DNA of 64,000 nucleotides from Culturomica massiliensis (GTDB lineage Bacteria > Bacteroidota > Bacteroidia > Bacteroidales > Marinifilaceae): NCBI RefSeq assembly GCF_900091655.1, contig NZ_LT594621.1, positions 1,116,001-1,180,000 of the forward strand, given 5' to 3'. Within the stretch, counting starts at the first letter, position 1, and the number at the start of each line of letters is the position of its first letter. The position numbers and the translations under genes are program-made. The notes beneath the pieces were generated by a model that saw nothing but the letters and a program-made list of their open reading frames with translations, made no database searches and had not been told where the DNA came from. Below are positions 17,334 to 25,398 of the stretch, one piece after another.

Positions 17334-18180
17334 ATCCCATTCCTTCCAACGGCATTTCCACCCACTTCCCGGCATGTAATTCCCCCACAGTACGGAACCC
17401 CATCTCCTGAAGAGCCTCAAGAGCCTCCATACGTCCGGCATTTACCAGTTCAGGACGATGGGCATCCGAATTAACGACAATGGGAATATTAAACTTCTTC
17501 AATATTTTCCAATTCTCAATCCGGGGAAAGAAACAACCTTTAGACAAGTAAGCCTTCGTATTTATCTCGACTCTTAATTCTTTTTCTGCTACCAAAGCAA
17601 AAAAATCTGTCAGCTTCTTTTTATACCACTCCCCTTGTGTCAAAAACGGGTCACATTGCTCAACATTATAGGAAATCTTATTTGCATGCCCTACAAAATC
17701 AAAACCTCCGTATTCCAGCATTCGCATCGAAGATTCGAAATAAATAGCCACCAACTGTTTTAAATCTCCACGGAAATCCTGTTCCAAAATCTGCTTGAAA
17801 TTCTCTGCATTCGTATCGGTATCTATCATTTTCCCTTCCGGAGTATATACGATATGAACGGAACCGATCCGGTAATCCAGAGACAATTGTTGAAAATAAT
17901 CGATAGCAGGATGTTGCTCTTCATTCAGATAATCGATTTCCATTGCCGCATAGAGTTCTATTTGTCCGCAAAACTTCTTTTTCAAACGTTCAATTTCGGC
18001 CAGATAATCCCCTACACGTTCCTGCTCCAATGCCCATTTGGCAGGGAAAGGAAGCGGTGCATGAGAAGAAACCCCATAACTCGTAAACCCCAGCCCCACC
18101 GCTGACTCAACAAATGCTTCCAAAGGAGCCTTACCGTCACAAAAAGAACAATGACTATGATAATTCGTAAGATTCGGCAT
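17323..18180 (-). CDS. PHP-family histidinol-phosphatase
   Basis: A metal-dependent phosphatase of the PHP superfamily, HisK/YtvP type, which converts histidinol phosphate to histidinol in histidine synthesis. The first metal-binding motif NYHSHCSFCDG lies right at the amino end; further ligands are in VSSHAPLPF, AAMEIDYL, GSVHIVY, FDFVGHANK and NSDAHRPE. I start at the ATG at 18180, whose A is shared with the TGA of the upstream gene (overlap TGATG), a sign of translational coupling. The longer start at 18195 adds only five residues. Predicted length 285. No other his genes are near. Confidence 0.85.
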   Translation of the reverse strand: MPNLTNYHSHCSFCDGKAPLEAFVESAVGLGFTSYGVSSHAPLPFPAKWALEQERVGDYLAEIERLKKKFCGQIELYAAMEIDYLNEEQHPAIDYFQQLSLDYRIGSVHIVYTPEGKMIDTDTNAENFKQILEQDFRGDLKQLVAIYFESSMRMLEYGGFDFVGHANKISYNVEQCDPFLTQGEWYKKKLTDFFALVAEKELRVEINTKAYLSKGCFFPRIENWKILKKFNIPIVVNSDAHRPELVNAGRMEALEALQEMGFRTVGELHAGKWVEMPLEGMGCNF

Positions 18181-18692
18181 CACTTTTTCTCCCACGCATT
18201 GACAATCTCCGCTACATACATTTTATGGTAATCCTTTGCCGGATACCATTGTTCCGCCAGACTTTTATCCAGAAAATGCTCCGGCCGAAGATCGTCGGTG
18301 TATAATTTCTTACATTCCAAAACACATTGGGCTTCTTTAAAAAAAATGTTCCCTTTTTCTGTCGCCATCGGTGTCAAACCGGTTTCCGCCACTTTATCCG
18401 TATCCCTTCCGGACTTTGTCCCGCACAATTGCAATGCAGACCTGTATGCCTCTGTAAAAAAAGACAAGGTAAACATCGGCTCTTGTTCAATAAACCCGAA
18501 TGTATAACGTTGCGGACGAATAAATACAAATACCACCGGTTTATTCCATAAAAATCCGACTCCTCCCCAACTGGCCGTCATAGTATTAAAATGCTCCCTC
18601 TGACCTGCCGTTACCAACATCCAATCACTACCGATCAATTTGATAAAATTCTCGGTTATCGCTGCCGGTTTTATCTCTTCAAAATTCTCCAT
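18180..18692 (-). CDS. Flavin reductase-like (flavoredoxin) domain protein
   Basis: A 170-residue FMN-binding split-barrel protein. The features are SDWMLVTAG near the start, NTMTASWGGVGFLWNKPVVFVFIRPQR, and SFFTEAYRSAL with GTKSGRD, as in flavoredoxin-like flavin reductases. It likely transfers electrons to or from flavin in the cytoplasm. Its stop overlaps the start of the PHP phosphatase, so the two are translated together. It follows argS after 31 bases on the same strand. Confidence 0.85.
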   Translation of the reverse strand: MENFEEIKPAAITENFIKLIGSDWMLVTAGQREHFNTMTASWGGVGFLWNKPVVFVFIRPQRYTFGFIEQEPMFTLSFFTEAYRSALQLCGTKSGRDTDKVAETGLTPMATEKGNIFFKEAQCVLECKKLYTDDLRPEHFLDKSLAEQWYPAKDYHKMYVAEIVNAWEKK

Positions 18693-18723
18693 CTTACAAA
18701 CATTTTACCCTTTTACATCTTTA

Positions 18724-20514
18724 TTACATTCTGTCGGGCATTTCAATACCCAGCATCCCCATTGCATTTTTTATTGCTTCACTGCATTCTTTAGCCAATA
18801 GTAAACGGAAATTCCGGACAGCCTCATTTTCTTCCTTTAAAATCGAAAAATCATGGTAAAACTGATTGAACTCCTTAGACAATTCATACGAAAAATTGGC
18901 CAATAAAGCGGGACTATAGGTATCTCCGGCTTCTTTCACCACCGCCGGCAACTTGCTCACCAACTTTATCAAATCCTGTTCCTTATCGGAAATAGGAATA
19001 TGGACATCCGCCGCGCCGACAGCATTACCGGCCTCTGCAGCCTTCCTCAATACCGACTGTATACGGGCATAGGTATATTGGATAAAAGGTCCGGTATTGC
19101 CATTGAAATCAATCGATTCTTTGGGGTTAAACATCATCGTCTTTTTCGGATCGACTTTCAGAATAAAATATTTCAATGCGCCCAAAGCTACTTTCCGGTA
19201 TACATCCTCGGCCTCGGCCTCAGAATAACCTTCCAGCTTCCCTAACTCCTGCGAAGTTTCACGAGCCGTATTGATCATCTCCTGCATCAGATCGTCGGCA
19301 TCCACCACCGTTCCTTCCCGGGATTTCATCTTTCCTTCCGGCAACTCAACCATTCCATAAGAAAGGTGCTTAATCTTACCGGCCCAGGGAAATCCCAATT
19401 TGCCGCAAATCAAAGAAAGCACCTGAAAATGATAATTCTGTTCATTCCCTACGACATAAACCATCTCGTCCATATCGTATTCGTTAAAACGTTCATAAGC
19501 CGTACCGATATCCTGTGTCATATACACTGAAGTTCCGTCGTCCCGCAACAACAATTTGTGATCGAGTCCGTCCCCCGTCAGATCGGCCCATATACTACCG
19601 CTGTCTTTTTGGTACAATACCCCGTCTGCCAAGCCTCTTAATACGATATCCCGTCCCTTTTTATAGGTTTGCGATTCAAAATATATTTTATCAAAACCGA
19701 CTCCCATCAGTTTATACGTCTCGTCAAAACCTTTCAATACCCAATCGTTCATCTTCCGCCACAGGCTCACGGTAGCCTCATCACCGGCTTCCCACTTCCG
19801 CAACATCTCCTGCGCTTCAAGCAATATCGGAGCCTGTTTTTTCGCTTCTTCCTCATCCAATCCTTTCTCCTCCCTCAACTGCTTTATCTGAGCCTTATAT
19901 TCCTTATCGAAACGTACATAATAATCTCCTACAAAATGGTCTCCCTTCATTCCGGCAGATTCCGGAGTGGCTCCCTCTGCAAATTTCTGCCAGGCAATCA
20001 TGCTTTTACAGATATGAATTCCCCGGTCGTTTACCAGATTTACCATCCTCACCTCATGTCCGTTCGCTTTCTGTATTTCAGATACCGACCACCCCAGCAG
20101 ATTATTCCGGATATGCCCCAAATGTAAAGGTTTATTGGTATTCGGAGAAGAATACTCGATCATATAACGACGTCCGCTGGCTTCTTTAGCGTATCCGTAT
20201 TTCAACTCTGCCGCAACACTGTTCAACACGCCGATCCAGTATGCCGAAGAAATGACAATATTCAAAAATCCCTTGATAACATTGTAATCCCGTATCTCAT
20301 CTATATTCCGTTTCAAATACTCACCCAACTCTTTACCCGTCTCTTCCGGAGATTTATGCGAATGGCGGGTAAAGGGAAATACGACCACCGTCAGGTCGCC
20401 TGCAAAATCCTTACGTGTCGCTTGTAATTGTACATCCTTCTCCGTCACCTCCGCTCCATAACACTGTTTCACTGCTTCAATCACCTTAGCCGTCAATAAA
20501 CTCTCGATAGTCAT
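18724..20514 (-). CDS. argS: Arginine--tRNA ligase
   Basis: A class I aminoacyl-tRNA synthetase that charges tRNA-Arg. The 596-residue length fits. The HIGH motif appears as HLGHIRNN (about 130-138), preceded by EYSSPNTNKPLHL, a hallmark of ArgRS. The KMSKS region appears as GKMKSREG near 382, and the carboxy anticodon-binding DALR domain ends with IKNAMGMLGIEMPDRM. It is probably the first gene of argS-flavoredoxin-PHP on the minus strand. Confidence 0.98.
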   Translation of the reverse strand: MTIESLLTAKVIEAVKQCYGAEVTEKDVQLQATRKDFAGDLTVVVFPFTRHSHKSPEETGKELGEYLKRNIDEIRDYNVIKGFLNIVISSAYWIGVLNSVAAELKYGYAKEASGRRYMIEYSSPNTNKPLHLGHIRNNLLGWSVSEIQKANGHEVRMVNLVNDRGIHICKSMIAWQKFAEGATPESAGMKGDHFVGDYYVRFDKEYKAQIKQLREEKGLDEEEAKKQAPILLEAQEMLRKWEAGDEATVSLWRKMNDWVLKGFDETYKLMGVGFDKIYFESQTYKKGRDIVLRGLADGVLYQKDSGSIWADLTGDGLDHKLLLRDDGTSVYMTQDIGTAYERFNEYDMDEMVYVVGNEQNYHFQVLSLICGKLGFPWAGKIKHLSYGMVELPEGKMKSREGTVVDADDLMQEMINTARETSQELGKLEGYSEAEAEDVYRKVALGALKYFILKVDPKKTMMFNPKESIDFNGNTGPFIQYTYARIQSVLRKAAEAGNAVGAADVHIPISDKEQDLIKLVSKLPAVVKEAGDTYSPALLANFSYELSKEFNQFYHDFSILKEENEAVRNFRLLLAKECSEAIKNAMGMLGIEMPDRM

Positions 20515-20882
20515 ATCCTATTCTATTTTAAATAATACAATAATTAACGATACATAAAAATATATCAACAACCTATTAATCAAAAGATTACAAAGCCAGA
20601 TATCATTCCGACGGATCGCCGGAATCAATCCGCACACCCGCCTGTTTTATGAACCTACAAAAATACAATTAATAAAACAAAAAAGACAAAGAACTTCAAA
20701 AATAACACAGACCTTAATTGTAGATTTATGATTTTAAATTTTAGATCTACCCACAAACCTCCCCTGCAAAAAAGAGAAGAATCGGAAATCAAAACACACT
20801 ATAAAAGTTTGAAAAGCTGTTTTTTCCTATTAATTTTGTACAAAATATTCGATATCAATAATAATTATAATCACGAACAATT
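20515..20882 (+). promoter_or_regulatory. Divergent argS/mscS gap with mscS promoter and repeats
   Basis: TTTG at 20808-20811 and TAATTTTG at 20831-20838 are separated by exactly 19 nt, a textbook Bacteroidetes sigma-70 promoter, 45 bases ahead of the mscS ATG. Weak heptad units (TAGATT TATGATT TTAAATT TTAGATC, cluster G) lie at 20720-20750. No gene is seen. Confidence 0.7.
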
Positions 20883-21725
20883 ATGGAAGAATTTTTAGGT
20901 AGTACCTCCACGGTTTCTTTGGATGTTCTTATTACCAAACTGGTCGATTTAAGTGTTTCCCTGGGCTCCAAGCTCATAACTGCCCTGATCGTTTTTCTGG
21001 TCGGTCGCTGGATCATCCGTAAGCTCAACAGGCTTCTGATAAAAATTATGGAAAAACGTCAGGTTGAAGCTTCCTTGTTCTCCTTCACCCGCAGCCTGGT
21101 TAAAATCACGTTAAACTTTATCCTTGTTATCATTCTCATCAGTGTACTGGGAATTGAAACCAGCTCCTTCATCGCCCTCTTTGCTTCTGCCGGCGTTGCC
21201 ATCGGTATGGCTCTTAGCGGTACTTTACAGAATTTTGCCGGAGGAGTTATGATCTTACTTTTCAAACCGTTCAAAGTCGGAGATTTTATCGAAGCACAAG
21301 GACAAAGCGGATCGGTAAAAGAAATCCAGATTTTCAATACAATAATATCAACCCCAGACAATAAGATCATTATCATTCCCAACGGTGGTCTTTCAACCGG
21401 CATTACCAAAAACTACTCAAAAGAAGAAATGAGACGTGTCGACTGGGAATTCGGAATCGCTTACGGAGACAACTACGATACGGCCAAAAAAGTCATTGAA
21501 AAACTATTGGCATCTGACGAACGTATTCTCAAAGAACCCGCTTATTTTATTGCCCTAAATTCTCTTGGGGCAAGCTCGGTAAACCTTGTTGTCCGTGCCT
21601 GGGTAAAAGCAGGTGACTATTGGGACGTATACTTCGGCATGAATGAAAAAGTTTACAAAACCTTCGCCGAAGAAAATCTGAACATTCCGTTCCCGCAAAT
21701 GGATGTACATATAAAAAACAACTGA
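20883..21725 (+). CDS. mscS: Small-conductance mechanosensitive channel (MscS family)
   Basis: A 280-residue inner-membrane channel that opens under tension to release solutes in osmotic downshock. Three transmembrane helices are seen (about 20-42, 64-86 and 93-120). The pore helix contains the Gly/Ala pattern AGVAIGMALSGTLQNFAGGV typical of MscS TM3. The beta domain FKVGDFIEAQGQSGSVKEIQIFNTI and PNGGLSTGITKNYS follow. Length and layout match E. coli MscS. It has its own promoter and terminator. Confidence 0.95.
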   Translation: MEEFLGSTSTVSLDVLITKLVDLSVSLGSKLITALIVFLVGRWIIRKLNRLLIKIMEKRQVEASLFSFTRSLVKITLNFILVIILISVLGIETSSFIALFASAGVAIGMALSGTLQNFAGGVMILLFKPFKVGDFIEAQGQSGSVKEIQIFNTIISTPDNKIIIIPNGGLSTGITKNYSKEEMRRVDWEFGIAYGDNYDTAKKVIEKLLASDERILKEPAYFIALNSLGASSVNLVVRAWVKAGDYWDVYFGMNEKVYKTFAEENLNIPFPQMDVHIKNN

Positions 21726-21819
21726 ATCACAGAAAACAAAATTGTAAACCGATAAAAGGATATTCCTACATTCCGCATCGTCTGACAAAGAATAATCCTT
21801 TACAAAACATTATTTTCTG

Positions 21820-21854
21820 AATATCCATCGATAAAATAGACATCGATGGATATT
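21820..21854 (+). terminator. Intrinsic terminator of mscS
   Basis: A perfect 13-bp stem (aatatccatcgat and atcgatggatatt) with a 9-nt loop followed by TTTTTA. It marks the end of the left backbone; the AT-rich island begins shortly after. Confidence 0.9.
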
Positions 21855-21885
21855 TTTTTATCAAAAAATACAGGAAAAATCTAAA

Positions 21886-21897
21886 GGATTGAAAATA
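21886..21897 (+). repeat. Candidate left attachment-site repeat
   Basis: ggattgaaaata here is identical to 28894-28905. The right copy lies 15 bases from the start codon of the integrase remnant, a usual position for att cores in these elements. The repeat is short and AT-rich, so chance is possible. Confidence 0.3.
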
Positions 21898-22374
21898 AGG
21901 AGTTAATAAATGCGTTTACATCTTTTAGGTAATGACTTGGCAACGTGTAAAGTGCTCGGTGTGTCAGTGTTTTGCATTGTTTCAAATAACTCATATCAAA
22001 AATAATAAATACTTTCAAACAACACAACATATTTACAGATTGTTTGTAGTTTCATACCGTTTCCTATGTTATTCTTACTAGGCTTGCCTAGGCCCTCCCT
22101 GCACTTATTCCTGAACCTATCAGAATCACGAACCCTGTCACCAGCCGGAGTTTTCCCCGTTCTTCGGGGAGAGTTCTACTTTAGCTGTAAAGTGACGGCG
22201 GTAAAATGTCTTTTAAATTCAAGAGAGAGGTATCGCAACGACCTATCTAACCACATATAATTCAATGTTTCAAAACTCTCAAATTAAGCTATCACTAATT
22301 TGTAAGTTCTGATTACTGCGAAATTCAACCCATATCATTTGAACAAACATAATAAAATACTTTTATTTCAAACT
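21898..22374. other. Left end of the island, non-coding with one gene remnant
   Basis: No intact gene is seen. A degraded copy of the 23767-24057 gene lies at about 22081-22240 (separate entry). The remainder, including 21898-22070 and 22241-22374, shows only short frames. Confidence 0.5.
22081..22240 (-). pseudogene. Degraded paralogue of the 96-aa gene at 23767-24057
   Basis: Read on the minus strand the remnant gives LSLEFKRHFTAVTLQLK, then a TAG stop, then SPRRTGKTPAGDRVRDSDRFRNKCREG. This aligns with FSPEFKRHFNAEHSTAKVEH and the SDSDWFRNKRREF part of the intact frame 1.7 kb away. Stops and length changes make it non-functional. The two copies bracket the RexAB-like pair, so the cargo may have been inserted into or between duplicated copies of this gene. 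Confidence 0.6.
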
Positions 22375-22827
22375 CTATTTATTTTTTATCTTTTTAAAAG
22401 CGTCTATTAGAATAAACACAGCTAATCCAACATCCTTCAATATATCTATTGCATAAATGAAAACGGTAGATATTAAAGTATTAATAACTAAATTGAAATA
22501 TTGAAATTCAATATTCCTTAAAACTTCGCTCTTTTTTAAAATTAAAAGAACTACACTAATTCCAATACAATATAATTGTTCTATCATTGCTCCTTTTAGT
22601 GCTTTATAAGTATTATTAAAGCTGTCAGGATGCTCTTTTGATAATTCTTCTAATTTAGATATGATAAAGGTATATGTTGCAATTGTAATTGCCATTAAAG
22701 AAAGTTGTATACCTATTATTTGTTCTGTCATAAAATTATCAATGAAGCTACTTTTTAAGCAAATTTCAAAGACATTAAATGCTAAAGCAAGTACAAGACA
22801 GACACAAATATTCTTTACAACATTCAT
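22375..22827 (-). CDS. Small four-helix membrane protein, RexB-like in shape
   Basis: A 150-residue protein with about four hydrophobic helices: CVCLVLALAFNVFEICL (about 8-24), IQLSLMAITIATYTFIIS (about 40-57), LYCIGISVVLLIL (about 85-97) and a long carboxy stretch from about 109 to 142. I see no named domain. Its ATG overlaps the TGA of the preceding gene by four bases (ATGA), so the two are translationally coupled. Size, four-helix topology and position after a soluble partner of about 280 residues match lambda RexB (144 residues), an ion channel that depolarises phage-infected cells. There is no clear sequence identity to RexB by eye, so homology is inference. Base composition is far more AT-rich than the backbone. 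Confidence 0.6.
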   Translation of the reverse strand: MNVVKNICVCLVLALAFNVFEICLKSSFIDNFMTEQIIGIQLSLMAITIATYTFIISKLEELSKEHPDSFNNTYKALKGAMIEQLYCIGISVVLLILKKSEVLRNIEFQYFNLVINTLISTVFIYAIDILKDVGLAVFILIDAFKKIKNK

Positions 22828-23678
22828 TTTACATTATTTAAAATTTTATTCACGATTTCTGATATAACTTCAGGTTTATCTGTTGTAGCATCTAAATCAA
22901 ATGATACACGTGTTTTCTTTATTGAATTTTTAGTCTGTATAATTTCTTTACGTCCTTTAGCTTTTACTTTAATATTTCCTCCTCCAGCAGCAGAATACTC
23001 AACCATTCCTGTTAAACCTTCATTATTTTGATTAATATTTTCAAGAACTCCATCTTTTGTACTTTCTAACTTTAACGTTGTCGTATGGCTATTAGTTTTT
23101 TCAATTAGAGTTTTTACTTCATCTTTTAAGCAATTTGAAATATTACTCATATTGGGTTTTATTATTTCAATCTCAATTCGAGTAATATTTCTTCCAACTC
23201 TTTTTATAATATTCCAAAATGTATCATTTTCATTTATAGGTGAAATATACATTTTTAGATTATATTTTTCAAGCATTGGATTCAAAGATAATGTTAATAC
23301 GTCAACTACTTGTCCTGTATTGTCATAGGCATTAGGATTACGACTAATTGCTATTATCTGTCGTGTAGGTTCATTATCAAATAATATATTTACAAAAGGT
23401 TCTGATGAAATACTATGTTCCTCAAAATTTGAAACATATTTAGCTTCTTTTATATTAGCTAATTGAACCCAATATATATTATCTTGCGCCATATTAAATT
23501 TGAAAGGAAGTTTACCCTTTCTATTTTCAAAATGGACCTGCTTTAACATCTCTGCAAAGAAAATATTTTTTCTTGCTTTAATTTCCTCTATGCTATATGT
23601 CTTTTCAAAAAGACTTAATTCAATGTAATCCTTTGGGACTAATTGGTATCTATAAAAATCGAATGTTTTTTTATTCAT
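22824..23678 (-). CDS. Soluble 284-aa protein, RexA-like in shape, possible phage-defence sensor
   Basis: The protein has no signal peptide or transmembrane helix and is presumably cytoplasmic. The amino third contains NIYWVQLANIKE. The middle has beta-rich stretches (PFVNILFDNEPTRQIIAISRNP, DVLTLSLNPMLEKYNLKMYISPI). The last part holds ITRIEIEIIKPN, a helix, TTTLKLESTKDG and a lysine-rich GNIKVKAKGRKE. The order of a strand ending IKP, then a helix, then a strand LKLESTKDG resembles lambda RexA (279 residues; VIKP..., SLRAKDEAG), but only loosely. It is upstream of, and coupled by ATGA to, a four-helix membrane protein, the RexA-RexB arrangement. I do not recognise a named family with certainty. 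It sits in a decayed mobile island, as defence cargo often does. Confidence 0.6.
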   Translation of the reverse strand: MNKKTFDFYRYQLVPKDYIELSLFEKTYSIEEIKARKNIFFAEMLKQVHFENRKGKLPFKFNMAQDNIYWVQLANIKEAKYVSNFEEHSISSEPFVNILFDNEPTRQIIAISRNPNAYDNTGQVVDVLTLSLNPMLEKYNLKMYISPINENDTFWNIIKRVGRNITRIEIEIIKPNMSNISNCLKDEVKTLIEKTNSHTTTLKLESTKDGVLENINQNNEGLTGMVEYSAAGGGNIKVKAKGRKEIIQTKNSIKKTRVSFDLDATTDKPEVISEIVNKILNNVK

Positions 23679-23766
23679 AATCTTTGTATGTTTTTCGCCA
23701 ACTAATTTATAAATAAATATTAATAATATGCATTTATATCAAAATAATTGATTTCTCGTTCGGAAA

Positions 23767-24057
23767 TTAAAATTTAATTCCTTTCCCATTTTTATGTTCT
23801 CCAGCATGGCTTTGCCTCGGCTTAATTCCAACCATTTGCAAAAACTCCCTGCGCTTATTTCTGAACCAATCGGAATCACTCACCCCGTCAATCATCAACT
23901 GGAGTTTTCCCCGTTCTTCGGGATGGTGTTCTACTTTAGCCGTGGAGTGTTCAGCGTTAAAATGCCTTTTAAATTCAGGTGAGAAAAGAGAACCGGAAAA
24001 GATGACGGGCTTTCTGTGCGTTAATTCCTTTGCCAAAACCATAAAAGAGTGTTCCAT
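23767..24057 (-). CDS. Uncharacterised mobile-element-associated protein (96 aa), possibly truncated
   Basis: The frame encodes a basic 96-residue protein ending KNGKGIKF. I do not recognise a family. Features are KRHFNAEHSTAKVEHHPEER and DSDWFRNKRREFLQMVGIKP. A decayed second copy lies at 22081-22240, which argues that it was once a real and repeated gene of this island. Open reading continues some distance upstream of the ATG without clear coding character, so the amino end may be missing. It is upstream of the RexAB-like pair on the same strand, 89 bases away. Confidence 0.45.
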   Translation of the reverse strand: MEHSFMVLAKELTHRKPVIFSGSLFSPEFKRHFNAEHSTAKVEHHPEERGKLQLMIDGVSDSDWFRNKRREFLQMVGIKPRQSHAGEHKNGKGIKF

Positions 24058-24379
24058 AAAATGGGTACACGAAAAGATATATAAGTGAAAACTTTTTGTT
24101 TTAGCGTCTCTCGTTGAAAATCGCCAAAATTTTACACCGAGACAATAGATAAAATAGTTTCATGCTGTATGGGCGTGGACTATGGATTCTATTAGTAGGT
24201 GGTAGGCGTTTGGCGATGCCTCAACGATACGAAATAGTTGAAGTATTTCACGCTTTTTCGTGTTTATAGCCGTAATTACTTTTCATCCATATTTACTGTA
24301 TCGTAAAATTATTTGCCCGTTCCGAACGGACAAAATCTGAGGAATGAATCAAAGTAAATAACTTATTTACTGACAAAAC
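24058..24379. other. Island intergenic, no gene seen
   Basis: AT-rich sequence without a convincing frame, repeat or terminator. Confidence 0.4.
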
Positions 24380-24598
24380 ATGAGCCAAGAACAAAATAAC
24401 GTATCCGTTGATGCCACTTTAAACAGTCAACAGGTTTTAGAACAATCTCTGCGCGATGAAAATTAGGAGTTAAAAGAGTATTATTTACGTCAGTTACGTC
24501 AAATGTGCCCGACAATGGATACTGACAAATCTGACAACGTACGGTTAGCAATCCTCAAACAACGGCCCGACTTGTCCAATCCGCTCTTTTTGAGGTAG
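24380..24598 (+). pseudogene. Small broken gene with internal amber codon
   Basis: An ATG frame of 72 codons reads MSQEQNNVSVDATLNSQQ and onward to RDEN, then a single TAG at codon 29, then ELKEYYLRQLRQMCPTMD to SNPLFLR and a proper stop. Composition and helical pattern look like real protein on both sides of the stop. It is probably a former small protein of the mobile element. Family unknown. Confidence 0.5.
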
Positions 24599-24916
24599 AG
24601 CAAAACTTTGAATTTTTCTACTTTCATACGCTCATAATTTTAGTGGCAAATTTACCTGTTTTACAAGCGTTCGCTGGTATGCAAAATTATGACAATCAGT
24701 GTAATATATCGTTGTTTCATATTATCTGATCCGTTTTGAGTTACCTTGATTCCTTTCGGTAACTGTCCGTCTAACGGTTTGGTAACTGAACATCTTCAAT
24801 AATCCCCACTTTCTTGCTTTTTACCCATGTGGAAGAATATGGAGAAACAACTAATTACCAACAAATTGTGTTATGCTTTCTTTTCGTTTCTGTTGCTCTC
24901 TTTACCTGTCTTTTTC
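24599..24916. other. Island intergenic, no gene seen
   Basis: No supported feature. It may hold very degraded upstream parts of the recombinase remnant that follows, but I cannot read them. Confidence 0.4.
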
Positions 24917-25111
24917 CACATATAGCGTCATAGCTTCGCAACGAGTATTTGCCTTATACAAGATGCTTATATAGATACACTTAACCAAATGATGAGGCAT
25001 ACTAATATAAAAACAACACAAATTTACGCAGAGGTCACTAAAACGAAGATTAATGAGGATATGACAAATTTAGCAGAACGGATTGAGGGAAAATACCAAC
25101 TGCCCAAATAA
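24917..25111 (+). pseudogene. Tyrosine recombinase, carboxy-terminal remnant
   Basis: The frame reads HI, a TAG stop, then RHSFATSICLIQDAYIDT and MMRHTNIKTTQIYAEVTKTK, ending AERIEGKYQLPK and a TAA at 25109-25111. These are the last catalytic boxes of a Bacteroidetes integrase: the Arg of ARHSFAT, the His of GHTNIKTT and the nucleophile Tyr of QIY. The stop in front of RHSFAT and loss of the rest make it a dead fragment. It is on the opposite strand from the amino-terminal remnant at 28762-28878, so either two integrases decayed here or part of the island was inverted. Confidence 0.85.
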
Positions 25112-25398
25112 GTAGCCCAACCAATATCTTTTTTCCTTTCTTTCTCTGATAAACATCTCACATATGGAGAGAATGCATAAGGCAATGCTTTGGGGAAATT
25201 TACTCTTTTTGTGAAGCAAAAAGGAAGAAATTCTCCCAAACCCGTAGGCCTTGGCATTGGCGTTTCAGGCTCGGAATATACCTTTGTGTTCAGAGAAAGA
25301 AAAGAACTATACTACCATCTTCTTTTTGTTATTTGATTCGTGCATTTTTAGCTTCAAGATGTATATCTTTGCTTAGAAATTTAATAATTAGAATTAGT
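25112..25398 (+). promoter_or_regulatory. Gap with candidate promoter of the PIN-like gene
   Basis: TATCTTTG at 25364-25371 fits the -7 consensus and lies 28 bases before the ATG at 25399. No spaced TTTG was found upstream. Otherwise nothing is seen. Confidence 0.45.

Noticed and set aside
21881..21994. Minus-strand small ORF of 37 codons beginning MSYLKQCKTLTHR
   Set aside because: It reads like protein but is short, unrecognised and overlaps the candidate att repeat; not enough support for a gene.
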